From contig JAAZLY010000098.1 in assembly GCA_012799115.1 (NCBI GenBank), forward strand, positions 1-9,723: DNA of 9,723 nucleotides. Direction: 5' to 3'. This document shows positions 1 to 5,612 of this stretch, piece after piece. Below the pieces are notes generated by a model that was not told the DNA's origin, did not search any database, and saw nothing but the letters and a program-made list of their open reading frames with translations. A program made the translations under genes and the position numbers. This DNA comes from Bacillota bacterium (GTDB lineage Bacteria > Bacillota > Limnochordia > Darwinibacteriales > Darwinibacteriaceae). Position 1 is the stretch's first letter. Every line of letters begins with the position of its first letter.

Positions 1-199
1 CCTTGAGGTTGAGTTTACACTTGTCGAAGACGTAGACGCGCTTTCCTTAGTTAAGACTGTAAAGGCTGGAGATAAGGTGTTTACAGATGACGAAGCCAAG
101 TTTAAAGGCTCTGATGACGGAAAGGTTCTTTTGCTCGAAATTCCTAACGTCGGTAAGAAAGACATCACAATCACCGTTAAAGGTCCTGAAGCCGAATAG
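1..199 (+). CDS. C-terminal fragment of an unidentified protein (partial)
   Basis: An open frame runs in from the left edge (first full codon at base 2) and stops at TAG 197-199, giving 65 residues. It is rich in Asp, Glu, Lys and Val with alternating hydrophobic positions (for example VKAGDKVF and DITITVKG). This suggests a beta-sandwich end of a secreted or surface-repeat protein. There is no membrane segment, Cys or catalytic motif in the visible part. A terminator follows 23 bases after the stop, which supports a real gene end. I do not recognise the family, and the N-terminal part outside the window would be needed to name it. Confidence 0.7.
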   Translation, partial: LEVEFTLVEDVDALSLVKTVKAGDKVFTDDEAKFKGSDDGKVLLLEIPNVGKKDITITVKGPEAE

Positions 200-222
200 A
201 AGTAGGCTCAACCTGTCAACTT

Positions 223-246
223 AGCCCCACATACGTGGGGCTTTTT
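223..246 (+). terminator. Rho-independent terminator of the left-edge gene
   Basis: The arms AGCCCCAC (223-230) and GTGGGGCT (235-242) pair perfectly around an ATAC loop. A run of T follows (242-246). This is a textbook intrinsic terminator and separates the left-edge gene from mrp. Confidence 0.9.
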
Positions 247-283
247 CGCGCCATGAATTCAGGTGCAATGGAGGAGATGGAGA

Positions 284-361
284 TTGAAACAAGAAGTCCT
301 AGGTAAGTTCAATAAGGGAGATGTTGCCTATGCAAGGCGAGTTCGTGGCTCAGCTTCATGA
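284..361 (+). CDS. possible 25-codon leader ORF overlapping the mrp start
   Basis: A TTG codon at 284 lies 9 bases after a strong GGAGG (270-274). It opens a 25-residue frame starting MKQEVLGKFNKGD and ending at TGA 359-361, about 30 bases inside mrp in another frame. The good ribosome binding site has no better start codon downstream, because the ATG at 277 is too close. Translation of this peptide could be coupled to mrp. It could also be chance, and I recognise no homologue. Basic, no hydrophobic stretch. Confidence 0.25.
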   Translation: MKQEVLGKFNKGDVAYARRVRGSAS

Positions 362-1091
362 GTTAAGTAGAGTCGGTAAGGTGATTGGGATTGTGAGTGG
401 TAAAGGGGGCGTGGGTAAGTCGCTTGTCACCTCTCTTTTGGCCGTCGCCATGAACCGTAAAGGATACCGTGTAGCTGTCCTGGACGGGGATATTACTGGA
501 CCATCCATTCCCAAAGCCTTTGGAATCAGTGGTCGGGCAGCCCAGGATGAACAGGGAGTTCATCCAGCATTGAGCAAGCAGGGGATTTCCATTATGTCCA
601 TCAACCTGTTACTAGAAAACACTACCGATCCAGTGGTTTGGCGGGGACCACTAGTTGGAGGAGCGGTTAAGCAGTTCTGGACTGATATTATCTGGAAGGA
701 CATTGATTATATGTTCATCGATATGCCTCCAGGGACAGGTGATGTTCCCTTAACAGTCTTTCAGTCCATTCCGGTAGATGGAATCATTGTGGTTACTTCA
801 CCGCAGGAACTCGTTTCGATGATTGTCGAGAAGGCGGTCAAGATGGCAAAGCTGATGAGTATTCCGGTCTTAGGTTTGGTAGAGAATATGGCTCACTTCA
901 CCTGCCCAGATTGCGGCAGTACTCATCAGATTTTCGGTAACAGTCATATTGAGCAAATCGCGCTTGAGCATGGACTTCCAGTCTTGGCAAAACTACCCAT
1001 CGATCCCATGATTGCCGATTACGTGGATCAAGGGAGAGTAGAAGAGTTAAAGGACTATGGTCTAGAACGAGTAGCCGCTTACATCGAGTAA
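330..1091 (+). CDS. mrp: Mrp/NBP35-family P-loop ATPase, Fe-S cluster carrier
   Basis: A cytoplasmic MinD/ParA-type ATPase that by family knowledge binds a bridging Fe-S cluster and passes it to apo-proteins. From ATG 330 it has 253 residues. Residues 24-31 are the deviant Walker A GKGGVGKS with its signature Lys. Residues 52-58 carry DGDITGPS-type switch residues, and 131-138 is DMPPGTGD (Walker B/switch II). The CPDC pair at 192-195 is the cluster-binding CXXC at the dimer interface. The start at 330 is preferred over ATG 321 because AAGGGAG (314-320) touches 321 but lies 9 bases before 330. The protein lacks both the N-terminal DUF59 domain and the Cys-rich N-terminal tail of some homologues, so it is the short form. 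It is transcribed alone between two terminators. Family assignment is very secure; the client proteins are unknown. Confidence 0.95.
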   Translation: MQGEFVAQLHELSRVGKVIGIVSGKGGVGKSLVTSLLAVAMNRKGYRVAVLDGDITGPSIPKAFGISGRAAQDEQGVHPALSKQGISIMSINLLLENTTDPVVWRGPLVGGAVKQFWTDIIWKDIDYMFIDMPPGTGDVPLTVFQSIPVDGIIVVTSPQELVSMIVEKAVKMAKLMSIPVLGLVENMAHFTCPDCGSTHQIFGNSHIEQIALEHGLPVLAKLPIDPMIADYVDQGRVEELKDYGLERVAAYIE

Positions 1092-1108
1092 TATACCGGG
1101 AACAACAA

Positions 1109-1140
1109 AGGAACCTGCTCGCGCAGGTTCCTAGTCATTT
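1109..1140. terminator. bidirectional terminator between mrp and the SIMPL gene
   Basis: A perfect 10-base-pair stem is formed by AGGAACCTGC (1109-1118) and GCAGGTTCCT (1123-1132) with a 4-base loop. On the plus strand the tail is AGTCATTTTA. On the minus strand the sequence after the stem reads TTTGTTGTT. It sits 17 bases after the mrp stop and about 30 bases after the end of the opposing SIMPL gene, so it probably ends both transcripts. Confidence 0.85.
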
Positions 1141-1162
1141 TACGCATGAGAAGTTCTGAGTC

Positions 1163-1885
1163 TTAGAACCAAAACTCCATGGTCACTCTGGCAGTTACCT
1201 CGATCTCCCCTGGACTAATGCTTGTTTGGGCACCGCCGTCAAAGCCAACTGCCATCATTGGCATGGCCTCGCTTTTCGCCACGTAGGTACCGTACTCTTC
1301 ATCGATGCTTACAATACCCCCGATGGTCTCTCCTGCGCTTTGTGCCATCACATTCGCTTTCGTTAGAGCTTGTTCAATGGCAACCTGAAGGGCTTGAAGC
1401 TGCATGTCCTGTTTGTCAGCGATATCGAAGGTGACGTTTCGCACTTGGTTTGCTCCAGCCTTAACCGCTGTATCTACAATCAGTCCTACTTCATCAAGGT
1501 TCTCGGTCGTAATCGTGATGCCATTTTGGACATGGTAGGTTGCCGTGATTTCTTCGGCGGGTGTTGAGCGTCCAAAGGTGTTGTCATAGCTGTAGACATT
1601 GTAGCCACTTGTAGTCATAGCAGATTGCTCTATACCCAAGGCTCTCAGAGCTCCAAGGACGCTATCCATACGCTGCGCATTTTCTGATACAGCTTCTTCT
1701 GCAGATGTGCTCGAGGTCTCTACCCCTAAGGTAATCCGGGCAAGATCAGGAGCCGCTGTTATTACTGCATTACCGGTAACCTGCAAACGGCCACTTTGCT
1801 CGGGAACTGCTGCGGCCATTGCACTTCCTACGGAAAGAACAAGCACTACAACGAGGCACAAACTAATCCTTCTCAGATGTTTCAT
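1163..1885 (-). CDS. secreted SIMPL-domain (DUF541) protein
   Basis: 240 residues from ATG 1885. AAGGAG lies 9 bases upstream, which makes this start better than the longer in-frame opening at 1924. Residues 1-25 form a signal peptide: MKHLRR, then a hydrophobic core LCLVVVLVLSVG, then a probable AMA-type cleavage site. There is no lipobox Cys. The mature part is a SIMPL domain, with the typical opening LQVTGNAVITAAPDLARITL, the middle YHVQNGITITTENL, and the helix QALTKANVMAQSAGETIG near residues 172-189. SIMPL proteins are periplasmic or exported and form oligomers; their biochemical role is poorly known. The start overlaps the end of the putative anti-sigma gene by 23 bases, so it is translationally coupled to it and shares the sigma operon. 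It may be an envelope-stress effector or sensor partner (inference). Confidence 0.9.
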   Translation of the reverse strand: MKHLRRISLCLVVVLVLSVGSAMAAAVPEQSGRLQVTGNAVITAAPDLARITLGVETSSTSAEEAVSENAQRMDSVLGALRALGIEQSAMTTSGYNVYSYDNTFGRSTPAEEITATYHVQNGITITTENLDEVGLIVDTAVKAGANQVRNVTFDIADKQDMQLQALQVAIEQALTKANVMAQSAGETIGGIVSIDEEYGTYVAKSEAMPMMAVGFDGGAQTSISPGEIEVTARVTMEFWF

Positions 1886-2471
1886 CGAATCTCTCTCCTT
1901 CAACACGTATAGTTTTTTCGCCAAAAACGGAAATTCTTTGATCTCCGTCCATAAAGCTTCCTTCTACGACCAAGCGATACAAGCCCGGATCCATGGGACT
2001 TTGCACAAATGCGGAGTCTTGGCCACGAATGAGTTCGTGGGGTAAAGTGCTTCTACTGACCATCGATTGTTCCGCTTCCACGTCCTTCCAGATAGTGAGG
2101 CTAAGATCCTGCCCCTCATTCCAGTTGTCTACGGGATGACTGGTCAGAATAAGTTCTACTTGCTCCCCTGGGAGGTAGACCTCTGGTTCTGTCAGCATGA
2201 TTGCGCTGAACATCTGCATCCGGGCTAACTGTGGTTCTTCTGGCACTACAGGCGGAAGAACGGGGGTGTTCAGCATAGTGTAGAGCATGAATGCTAGAAA
2301 AATCGTCGCTACAGCTCCTGCGCCCATCCAAAACGATCTACGCTGAAAAGACTGCTTTTTCGGCGTCATCTCGATTTGACCGGAAATATTCTCCCAAAGG
2401 ACATCGGCAGAACCAGGCCACTCGCTTTTTTGTCGCAGAACATGTTCGATCTGCTCATCAAATGTCTTCAT
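1863..2471 (-). CDS. one-TM membrane protein, probable anti-sigma factor
   Basis: 202 residues from ATG 2471, with AAGGAGG 8 bases upstream; the GTG at 2480 would lie directly on the ribosome binding site. Residues 1-46 are a charged cytoplasmic segment (MKTFDEQIEHVLRQKSEW). Residues 47-68 are one transmembrane helix (FWMGAGAVATIFLAFMLYTML). Then come a Pro-rich linker (PVLPPVVPEEP) and an outside domain of about 110 residues. That domain looks like an Ig-type or BsuPI-like beta fold (YLPGEQVELIL, DPGLYRLVVEG). The gene directly follows and overlaps (14 bases) an ECF sigma gene, the usual place for its membrane anti-sigma factor. The zinc anti-sigma motif HXXXCXXC is absent; there is no Cys at all in the protein. 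The anti-sigma role therefore rests on position and topology only. Confidence 0.75.
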   Translation of the reverse strand: MKTFDEQIEHVLRQKSEWPGSADVLWENISGQIEMTPKKQSFQRRSFWMGAGAVATIFLAFMLYTMLNTPVLPPVVPEEPQLARMQMFSAIMLTEPEVYLPGEQVELILTSHPVDNWNEGQDLSLTIWKDVEAEQSMVSRSTLPHELIRGQDSAFVQSPMDPGLYRLVVEGSFMDGDQRISVFGEKTIRVEGERFDETSEKD

Positions 2472-3021
2472 TCTGGCCACCTCCTTCTAGAATCGCAATG
2501 TATTTCTTTAGACGCTGCCTGGCGACATAAAGACGGGACTTCACACGGGACACTGGCATGCTGAGTGTTTCTGCAATCTGGGCTTCCGTCAGACCCGAAA
2601 CATATTTCAGCAAGAGAGGAAGACGGTGTTTCTCATCTAGTTCATTAATCGCTTGGAATAGAGCATTGATACCTTCTTGTTCCAAAGCATGCTCCTCAGG
2701 AGCATACGCCCTATGGGGATTTGGTTCCTCATTCTCGTAGGGGACATGACCCCGATCGAGTCGATCCTTGGTGCGTTTCGCTTTATTCACCACGATTTTC
2801 GTGAACCAGGGCTTAAAAGGCCTGTCATCTTGAAAGGAATCAAGGGAACGAAAAGCTTGCAGGAAGGCTTCTTGTACCGCGTCCTCGGCTGTGGCCCAAT
2901 TGCGGCAGATCAAGTAAGCTAGGCGTATTGCGCTATCAATATGATTCCTGAAGATCTGTTCCAATGCATCTTGTTTGCCTTCTTTAGCCTGCTTGATGAG
3001 TTCTCGTTCAGTTATATCCAA
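2458..3021 (-). CDS. ECF-family RNA polymerase sigma factor
   Basis: 187 residues, a usual length for a group 4 sigma factor. Region 2 covers about residues 18-85, with AEDAVQEAFLQAF (the -10 recognition and core-binding helix) and the FKPWFTKIVVNKAK segment. Region 4 covers about 117-172, with the helix-turn-helix GLTEAQIAETLSMPVSRVKSRLYVARQRL that reads the -35 element. Region 3 is missing, as expected. The start is TTG at 3021, set 6 bases after a G-rich AAAGGGGG ribosome binding site. The weak codon may keep sigma levels low. It is the first gene of an overlapping operon with the membrane protein and the SIMPL protein. It resembles the SigW/SigM/RpoE group, but I cannot assign a specific ortholog. 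Confidence 0.95.
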   Translation of the reverse strand: MDITERELIKQAKEGKQDALEQIFRNHIDSAIRLAYLICRNWATAEDAVQEAFLQAFRSLDSFQDDRPFKPWFTKIVVNKAKRTKDRLDRGHVPYENEEPNPHRAYAPEEHALEQEGINALFQAINELDEKHRLPLLLKYVSGLTEAQIAETLSMPVSRVKSRLYVARQRLKKYIAILEGGGQNEDI

Positions 3022-3051
3022 AGCTTTCCCCCTTTCTAGTTCGTCACTTTA

Positions 3052-3078
3052 TATATCCAGGCTGGGACCAAAAAGTTT
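3052..3078 (-). promoter_or_regulatory. candidate ECF-type promoter of the sigma operon
   Basis: Read on the minus strand, a CCAAACTTTTT block (AAAC at 3078-3075) is followed after 17 bases by GATATA (3057-3052). This resembles the ECF layout of an AAC-core -35 with T run and a CGTATA-like -10. It stands 30 bases before the TTG start. The sigma factor may transcribe its own operon from here. The -10 match is imperfect, so confidence is low. Confidence 0.3.
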
Positions 3079-3082
3079 GGTC
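3066..3082. repeat. inverted repeat in the sigma/HD-GYP divergent intergenic region
   Basis: GACCAAA (3066-3072) and TTTGGTC (3076-3082) form a perfect 7-base dyad around AAG. It overlaps the candidate -35 block of the sigma operon promoter and could be an operator or part of the promoter. No T run follows on either strand that would make it a good terminator. Confidence 0.5.
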
Positions 3083-3197
3083 TTGTTTGTTAAACTAAAA
3101 TTAAGTTGACTAGCAGGGTTTATTACAATTTTGTCGAAGATCACCGTTGTGCGTAATTGACAGAACGGAATCCGCAGGGATTCTCAAGGGGGCGAAA

Positions 3198-3818
3198 GTG
3201 GCCGAGATGTACAACCGACCTAGTCTAGAAGCACCAACACTTGAGATTGAGGATAAGACAATTCGCACCCTAATGAGCATCCTTTATGAGAAGAGCTCCA
3301 GAGAAGAGCAACACTCGCGACGGGTTAGCGACTATTGTTATGCTTTGGGAAGACAATTGGGATTAAGTGTTGATGACAGTGTTCGACTAGCGAAAATTGG
3401 TTTGCTGCATGATATCGGAAAAATCTCCATCCCCAATGCTATCTTAGACAAACCAGGGCGCTTGTTACCCCTTGAATGGGAGGAGATTCAAGAGCATCCA
3501 GTAAACGGACATCGCTTCCTTAGTGCCGTTGTGGGCATGGAGGAGGTGGCGGAAACAGTGCTTTGCCACCACGAACGTCTTGATGGAGAGGGCTATCCCC
3601 ATGGTATTCGAGGTCAACAGATTCCCTTGAATGCGAGAATTGTTGCTGTGGCCGATGCCTATGATGCCATGGTGAGTGCACGTCCCTACCGCCATCGCTT
3701 AACCCCAGAGCAAGCATTGGAGGAGTTAAGACGAGGGGCAGGGACCCAGTTTGACCCAGACATCGTTCAAGCCTTTCTCGAACTCTTGGAGGCTATGGAT
3801 CAAGAACTCCATGCTTAA
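3198..3818 (+). CDS. stand-alone HD-GYP domain protein, probable cyclic-di-GMP phosphodiesterase
   Basis: 206 residues from GTG 3198, which lies 5 bases after AAGGGGG (3186-3192). The frame is open back to a TTG at 3147, but that codon has no ribosome binding site. All hallmark residues are present: His39, the HDIGK pair at 71-75, EHPxxGH with His100 and His105, HHE at 124-126, and DGxGYP at 129-134. The C-terminal VADAYDAM and RPYR signatures and a GTQFDP end are also there. The family hydrolyses cyclic di-GMP to GMP with a di- or tri-iron centre. There is no sensor, receiver or membrane domain, so input must come from elsewhere. The first 30 residues (AEMYNRP...) resemble the junction helix that links a GGDEF domain to HD-GYP in larger proteins. 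The gene is divergent from the sigma operon and convergent with the GIY-YIG gene. Confidence 0.93.
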   Translation: MAEMYNRPSLEAPTLEIEDKTIRTLMSILYEKSSREEQHSRRVSDYCYALGRQLGLSVDDSVRLAKIGLLHDIGKISIPNAILDKPGRLLPLEWEEIQEHPVNGHRFLSAVVGMEEVAETVLCHHERLDGEGYPHGIRGQQIPLNARIVAVADAYDAMVSARPYRHRLTPEQALEELRRGAGTQFDPDIVQAFLELLEAMDQELHA

Positions 3819-4159
3819 TAGAACTCGAATCCGTCGTTTTTGAGTTTTTCTTCCCAAATTTCCTTGAGCTCTACTACTTCATCTTTATAATCCGTTGAGG
3901 TGTCGTCCTCGTTGTAGGGAAGCTCATCGATGACGGTTATCGAGAAGCTTTTTTGACCCCACTTCTTCCAATCACTTTGCAGCTCTAGATTAGGATGCGA
4001 ACCGAAGTTCAACTGGAAAATGGCGCGATTCATTGACGCCCTTAGGTTCGTTGTACCCTCGAGGTAACACTTGCCAGTTTCTTCCGAATGAATACGAAAG
4101 ACACCCATTGCCGGCTTCATAAGCCGGTATTCTTCTTTTAGCTCCCTTCTTCGATCCAT
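3815..4159 (-). CDS. small GIY-YIG nuclease-like protein (LuxR-like GIY-YIG subgroup)
   Basis: 114 residues. The N-terminal ELKEEYRLMKPAMGVFRI, then CYLEGTTNLRASMNRAIFQL and NFGSHPNLELQSDW match small Firmicutes GIY-YIG proteins of the subgroup sometimes called LuxR-like. The two name motifs are degenerate: GVF (19-21) stands for GIY and YLE (32-34) for YIG. Gly35 and the NL-R segment are kept. Nuclease activity is therefore uncertain. The last third is acidic and helical (VVELKEIWEEKL). ATG 4159 overlaps the upstream stop as TGATG, and AAAGGAG lies 11 bases before it inside the upstream gene, so the two are coupled. Its stop overlaps that of the HD-GYP gene by 4 bases. The function of this subgroup is unknown. 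Confidence 0.75.
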   Translation of the reverse strand: MDRRRELKEEYRLMKPAMGVFRIHSEETGKCYLEGTTNLRASMNRAIFQLNFGSHPNLELQSDWKKWGQKSFSITVIDELPYNEDDTSTDYKDEVVELKEIWEEKLKNDGFEFY

Positions 4160-4638
4160 CAGTATCCCATCTCCTTTAGGATTCGGGCTAGAGTGTGTAG
4201 GCGTTCGCCAATGAGTTCACCATCATCTGCTAACACTTGCCGAAACAACTTGATATCCTCTTTGATCATCTCATTATCCGTACACACCGCCACTGTCATG
4301 GCATCACCCTGTAAACCCACCCGATCAATAAGAGGGTTGGACGCGTCATATAAATCTTCGAAGCGGTAGGCTTCGTCCAAGTACTGTTTGGAACGGCAGA
4401 CGAGAATGGCTAAGTCCAGCACACGGTGGAGGGGAAGCTCTTCGGATTGGCGAGACCAGCGCTCTCCTGTGTGTCGCCATACTTTGGCCGAAATATCGAC
4501 CTTACCCCGTTCATTCCATTGGGCTAGACCGAGGGAAAGACCTTTGGCATCAGACTCATAGGCCATCCGCCCATCGACGTTGTCATAATCTTCACTCACG
4601 ATAACGGGCTTGTGTTTGAGTGTTGTTGGGATTTTCAT
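4159..4638 (-). CDS. uncharacterised protein, DUF6530-like
   Basis: 159 residues from ATG 4638, 9 bases after a perfect AAGGAGG. The N-terminal half carries VDGRMAYESDAKGLSLG, DISAKVWRHTGERWSRQ and SEELPLHRVLDLAIL. I recall this pattern from the uncharacterised DUF6530 family of Firmicutes; the label is from memory. The C-terminal half is helical and acidic, ending in GERLHTLARILKEMGY. There is no signal peptide, membrane helix, nucleotide-binding loop or metal cluster; the two Cys (81, 119) are isolated. It is the first gene of a two-gene operon with the GIY-YIG protein. It has its own sigma-A promoter and a palindrome at the predicted transcription start. I can give no function. Confidence 0.7.
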   Translation of the reverse strand: MKIPTTLKHKPVIVSEDYDNVDGRMAYESDAKGLSLGLAQWNERGKVDISAKVWRHTGERWSRQSEELPLHRVLDLAILVCRSKQYLDEAYRFEDLYDASNPLIDRVGLQGDAMTVAVCTDNEMIKEDIKLFRQVLADDGELIGERLHTLARILKEMGY

Positions 4639-4661
4639 GTACTTGTTCCTCCTTTTTCTAA

Positions 4662-4692
4662 CTAGTAATTTAGTAATTTACTGAATTACTAG
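4662..4692. promoter_or_regulatory. compound palindrome, candidate operator of the DUF6530/GIY-YIG operon
   Basis: CTAGTAATT (4662-4670) and AATTACTAG (4684-4692) form a perfect 9-base dyad. A second, nested dyad AGTAA-T-TTACT (4672-4682) lies in the middle. TAGTAATTT-like units are also directly repeated. The block covers the predicted transcription start of the minus-strand promoter and lies in the 5' leader, as expected for a repressor site. It has no T run of terminator type. Confidence 0.6.
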
Positions 4693-4696
4693 ATCC

Positions 4697-4725
4697 ATGC
4701 TACTGCTAGAACCTGGTTTTGTCAA
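4697..4725 (-). promoter_or_regulatory. sigma-A promoter of the DUF6530/GIY-YIG operon
   Basis: On the minus strand a consensus -35 TTGACA (4725-4720) is followed by exactly 17 bases and then TAGCAT (4702-4697), which matches four of six -10 positions. The start of transcription would fall near 4690, inside the palindrome 4662-4692. This is the best vegetative promoter in the minus-strand half of the window. Confidence 0.75.
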
Positions 4726-4799
4726 GGGGTTTACGCAGGAAGAATTAGCCAGACCTAGAATCAAGAGACAGGAGAACCAAAAAGAGAGGTGTGTAGGTC

Positions 4800-5141
4800 A
4801 TGAAGAAAATTGCCATTGTAAGTTTCCGAGGGGAAATGCCTTGCTTCGTGCATGCTTTGCTCAATGTGTGGAACTATCATGAACGGGGCTATGAGGTTGC
4901 TTTAATTATTGAAGGAGCTTCGGTAGCCAGGCTCGAGGACATTGTGAACTCTCCGCAGGGTGCCCTCTGGCGGAAAATCAAGGAAGCAGGTCTAATTCGC
5001 TCCGTATGTAAGGCTTGTGCGGCACAAATGGGTACGTTGGCCGAAGCGGAAGCCCAGGGTCTTCCGATTGATGCAGCATTGTCCGGCCACTCTGATCTAG
5101 AAGTGTTTAGTGCCGAAGGTTTTGAGATCATTCTCTTCTAG
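4800..5141 (+). CDS. DsrE-like family protein
   Basis: 113 residues from ATG 4800, 8 bases after AGAGGTG (4785-4791). The opening MKKIAIVSFRGEMPCFVHAL, the central strand YEVALIIEGASV and the end GFEIILF fit the small alpha/beta DsrE/TusD fold. Cys70 and Cys73 in SVCKACAAQMG sit at the usual site of the active Cys. DsrE-like proteins carry sulfur as persulfide or serve as unknown soluble partners. No other sulfur-transfer gene is nearby, so a sulfur-relay role is only possible. The next gene starts 14 bases later, which points to an operon with the 143-residue protein and the RocB-like peptidase. Confidence 0.8.
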   Translation: MKKIAIVSFRGEMPCFVHALLNVWNYHERGYEVALIIEGASVARLEDIVNSPQGALWRKIKEAGLIRSVCKACAAQMGTLAEAEAQGLPIDAALSGHSDLEVFSAEGFEIILF

Positions 5142-5155
5142 GAAGAAGGAGTAGT

Positions 5156-5587
5156 ATGTCGGTTAATCCTAAGGAGATTCAAGAGGCAAGGGGCGTTGCC
5201 CACCAGGTCTTAGATTTACTCCATGACGTTGAACGACAGCTGAAAAGCGCACGCAATTGGGGAATTTATGATATGTTCCGCGGGGGCATGTTTGCAAGCC
5301 TGATTAAGCACAGCAAGATAGACAAGGCGGAAGCACTGTTCCATCGCGTGCGCATCAAACTTGAAGAGCTTCAGAAGGAACTATCCGATGTGGCAGTCAG
5401 TTTTGGACCTGGCGTACAGATTTCTGGTTTTGAGCGCTTTATGGACATTGCTTTCGATAACATCATCTCTGACTGGATGGTGCAAAGCAAAATTAGCAAT
5501 AGTCTAGGTGAAGTTGCCCGGATTCGGGCCGATGTTTATCGGGTGCTTGAGACTCTAGATGGCCTTGAAAGGAAGCAAGGGACGTAA
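5156..5587 (+). CDS. conserved helical protein of unknown function
   Basis: 143 residues from ATG 5156, 5 bases after AAGAAGGAG. It is almost entirely helical with heptad-like stretches (residues 10-32, 56-80 and 115-140). The middle reads WGIYDMFRGGMFASLIKHSK (35-54), followed by FMDIAFDNIISDWMVQSKI (95-113). These Gly-, Asp- and Trp-containing patches look conserved, and I have a vague memory of similar unnamed Firmicutes proteins, but I cannot name the family. There is no signal peptide, clear membrane helix or Cys. It lies between a DsrE-like protein and an M20 peptidase, 14 and 25 bases from each, so the three are probably made together. A four-helix-bundle adaptor is one possibility. 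Confidence 0.75.
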   Translation: MSVNPKEIQEARGVAHQVLDLLHDVERQLKSARNWGIYDMFRGGMFASLIKHSKIDKAEALFHRVRIKLEELQKELSDVAVSFGPGVQISGFERFMDIAFDNIISDWMVQSKISNSLGEVARIRADVYRVLETLDGLERKQGT

Positions 5588-5612
5588 ATGCCATTGTACA
5601 AGGAGGGTATCT

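Noticed and set aside
1886..1924. Upstream extension of the SIMPL protein
   Set aside because: A 13-residue extension would place charged residues before the signal peptide, and the AAGGAG site fits ATG 1885.
1707..2045. 112-codon plus-strand frame over the SIMPL and anti-sigma genes
   Set aside because: It is antisense to two clearly coding genes with good ribosome binding sites and shows no recognisable domain.
3106..3129. TTGACT and TACAAT as a promoter for the HD-GYP gene
   Set aside because: The two hexamers are separated by only 12 bases, too few for a sigma-A promoter; the alternative -35 at 3101 (TTAAGT) is poor.
4697..4882. 61-codon plus-strand frame upstream of the DsrE-like gene
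   Set aside because: It lacks a ribosome binding site, begins at the minus-strand promoter, overlaps the well-supported DsrE-like gene for 83 bases, and has no family-like pattern.
5559..5612. Upstream extension of the RocB-like protein
   Set aside because: It lies within the 143-residue gene. The strong AAGGAGG at 5600-5606 points to ATG 5613, and the extra 18 residues do not look like the family start.
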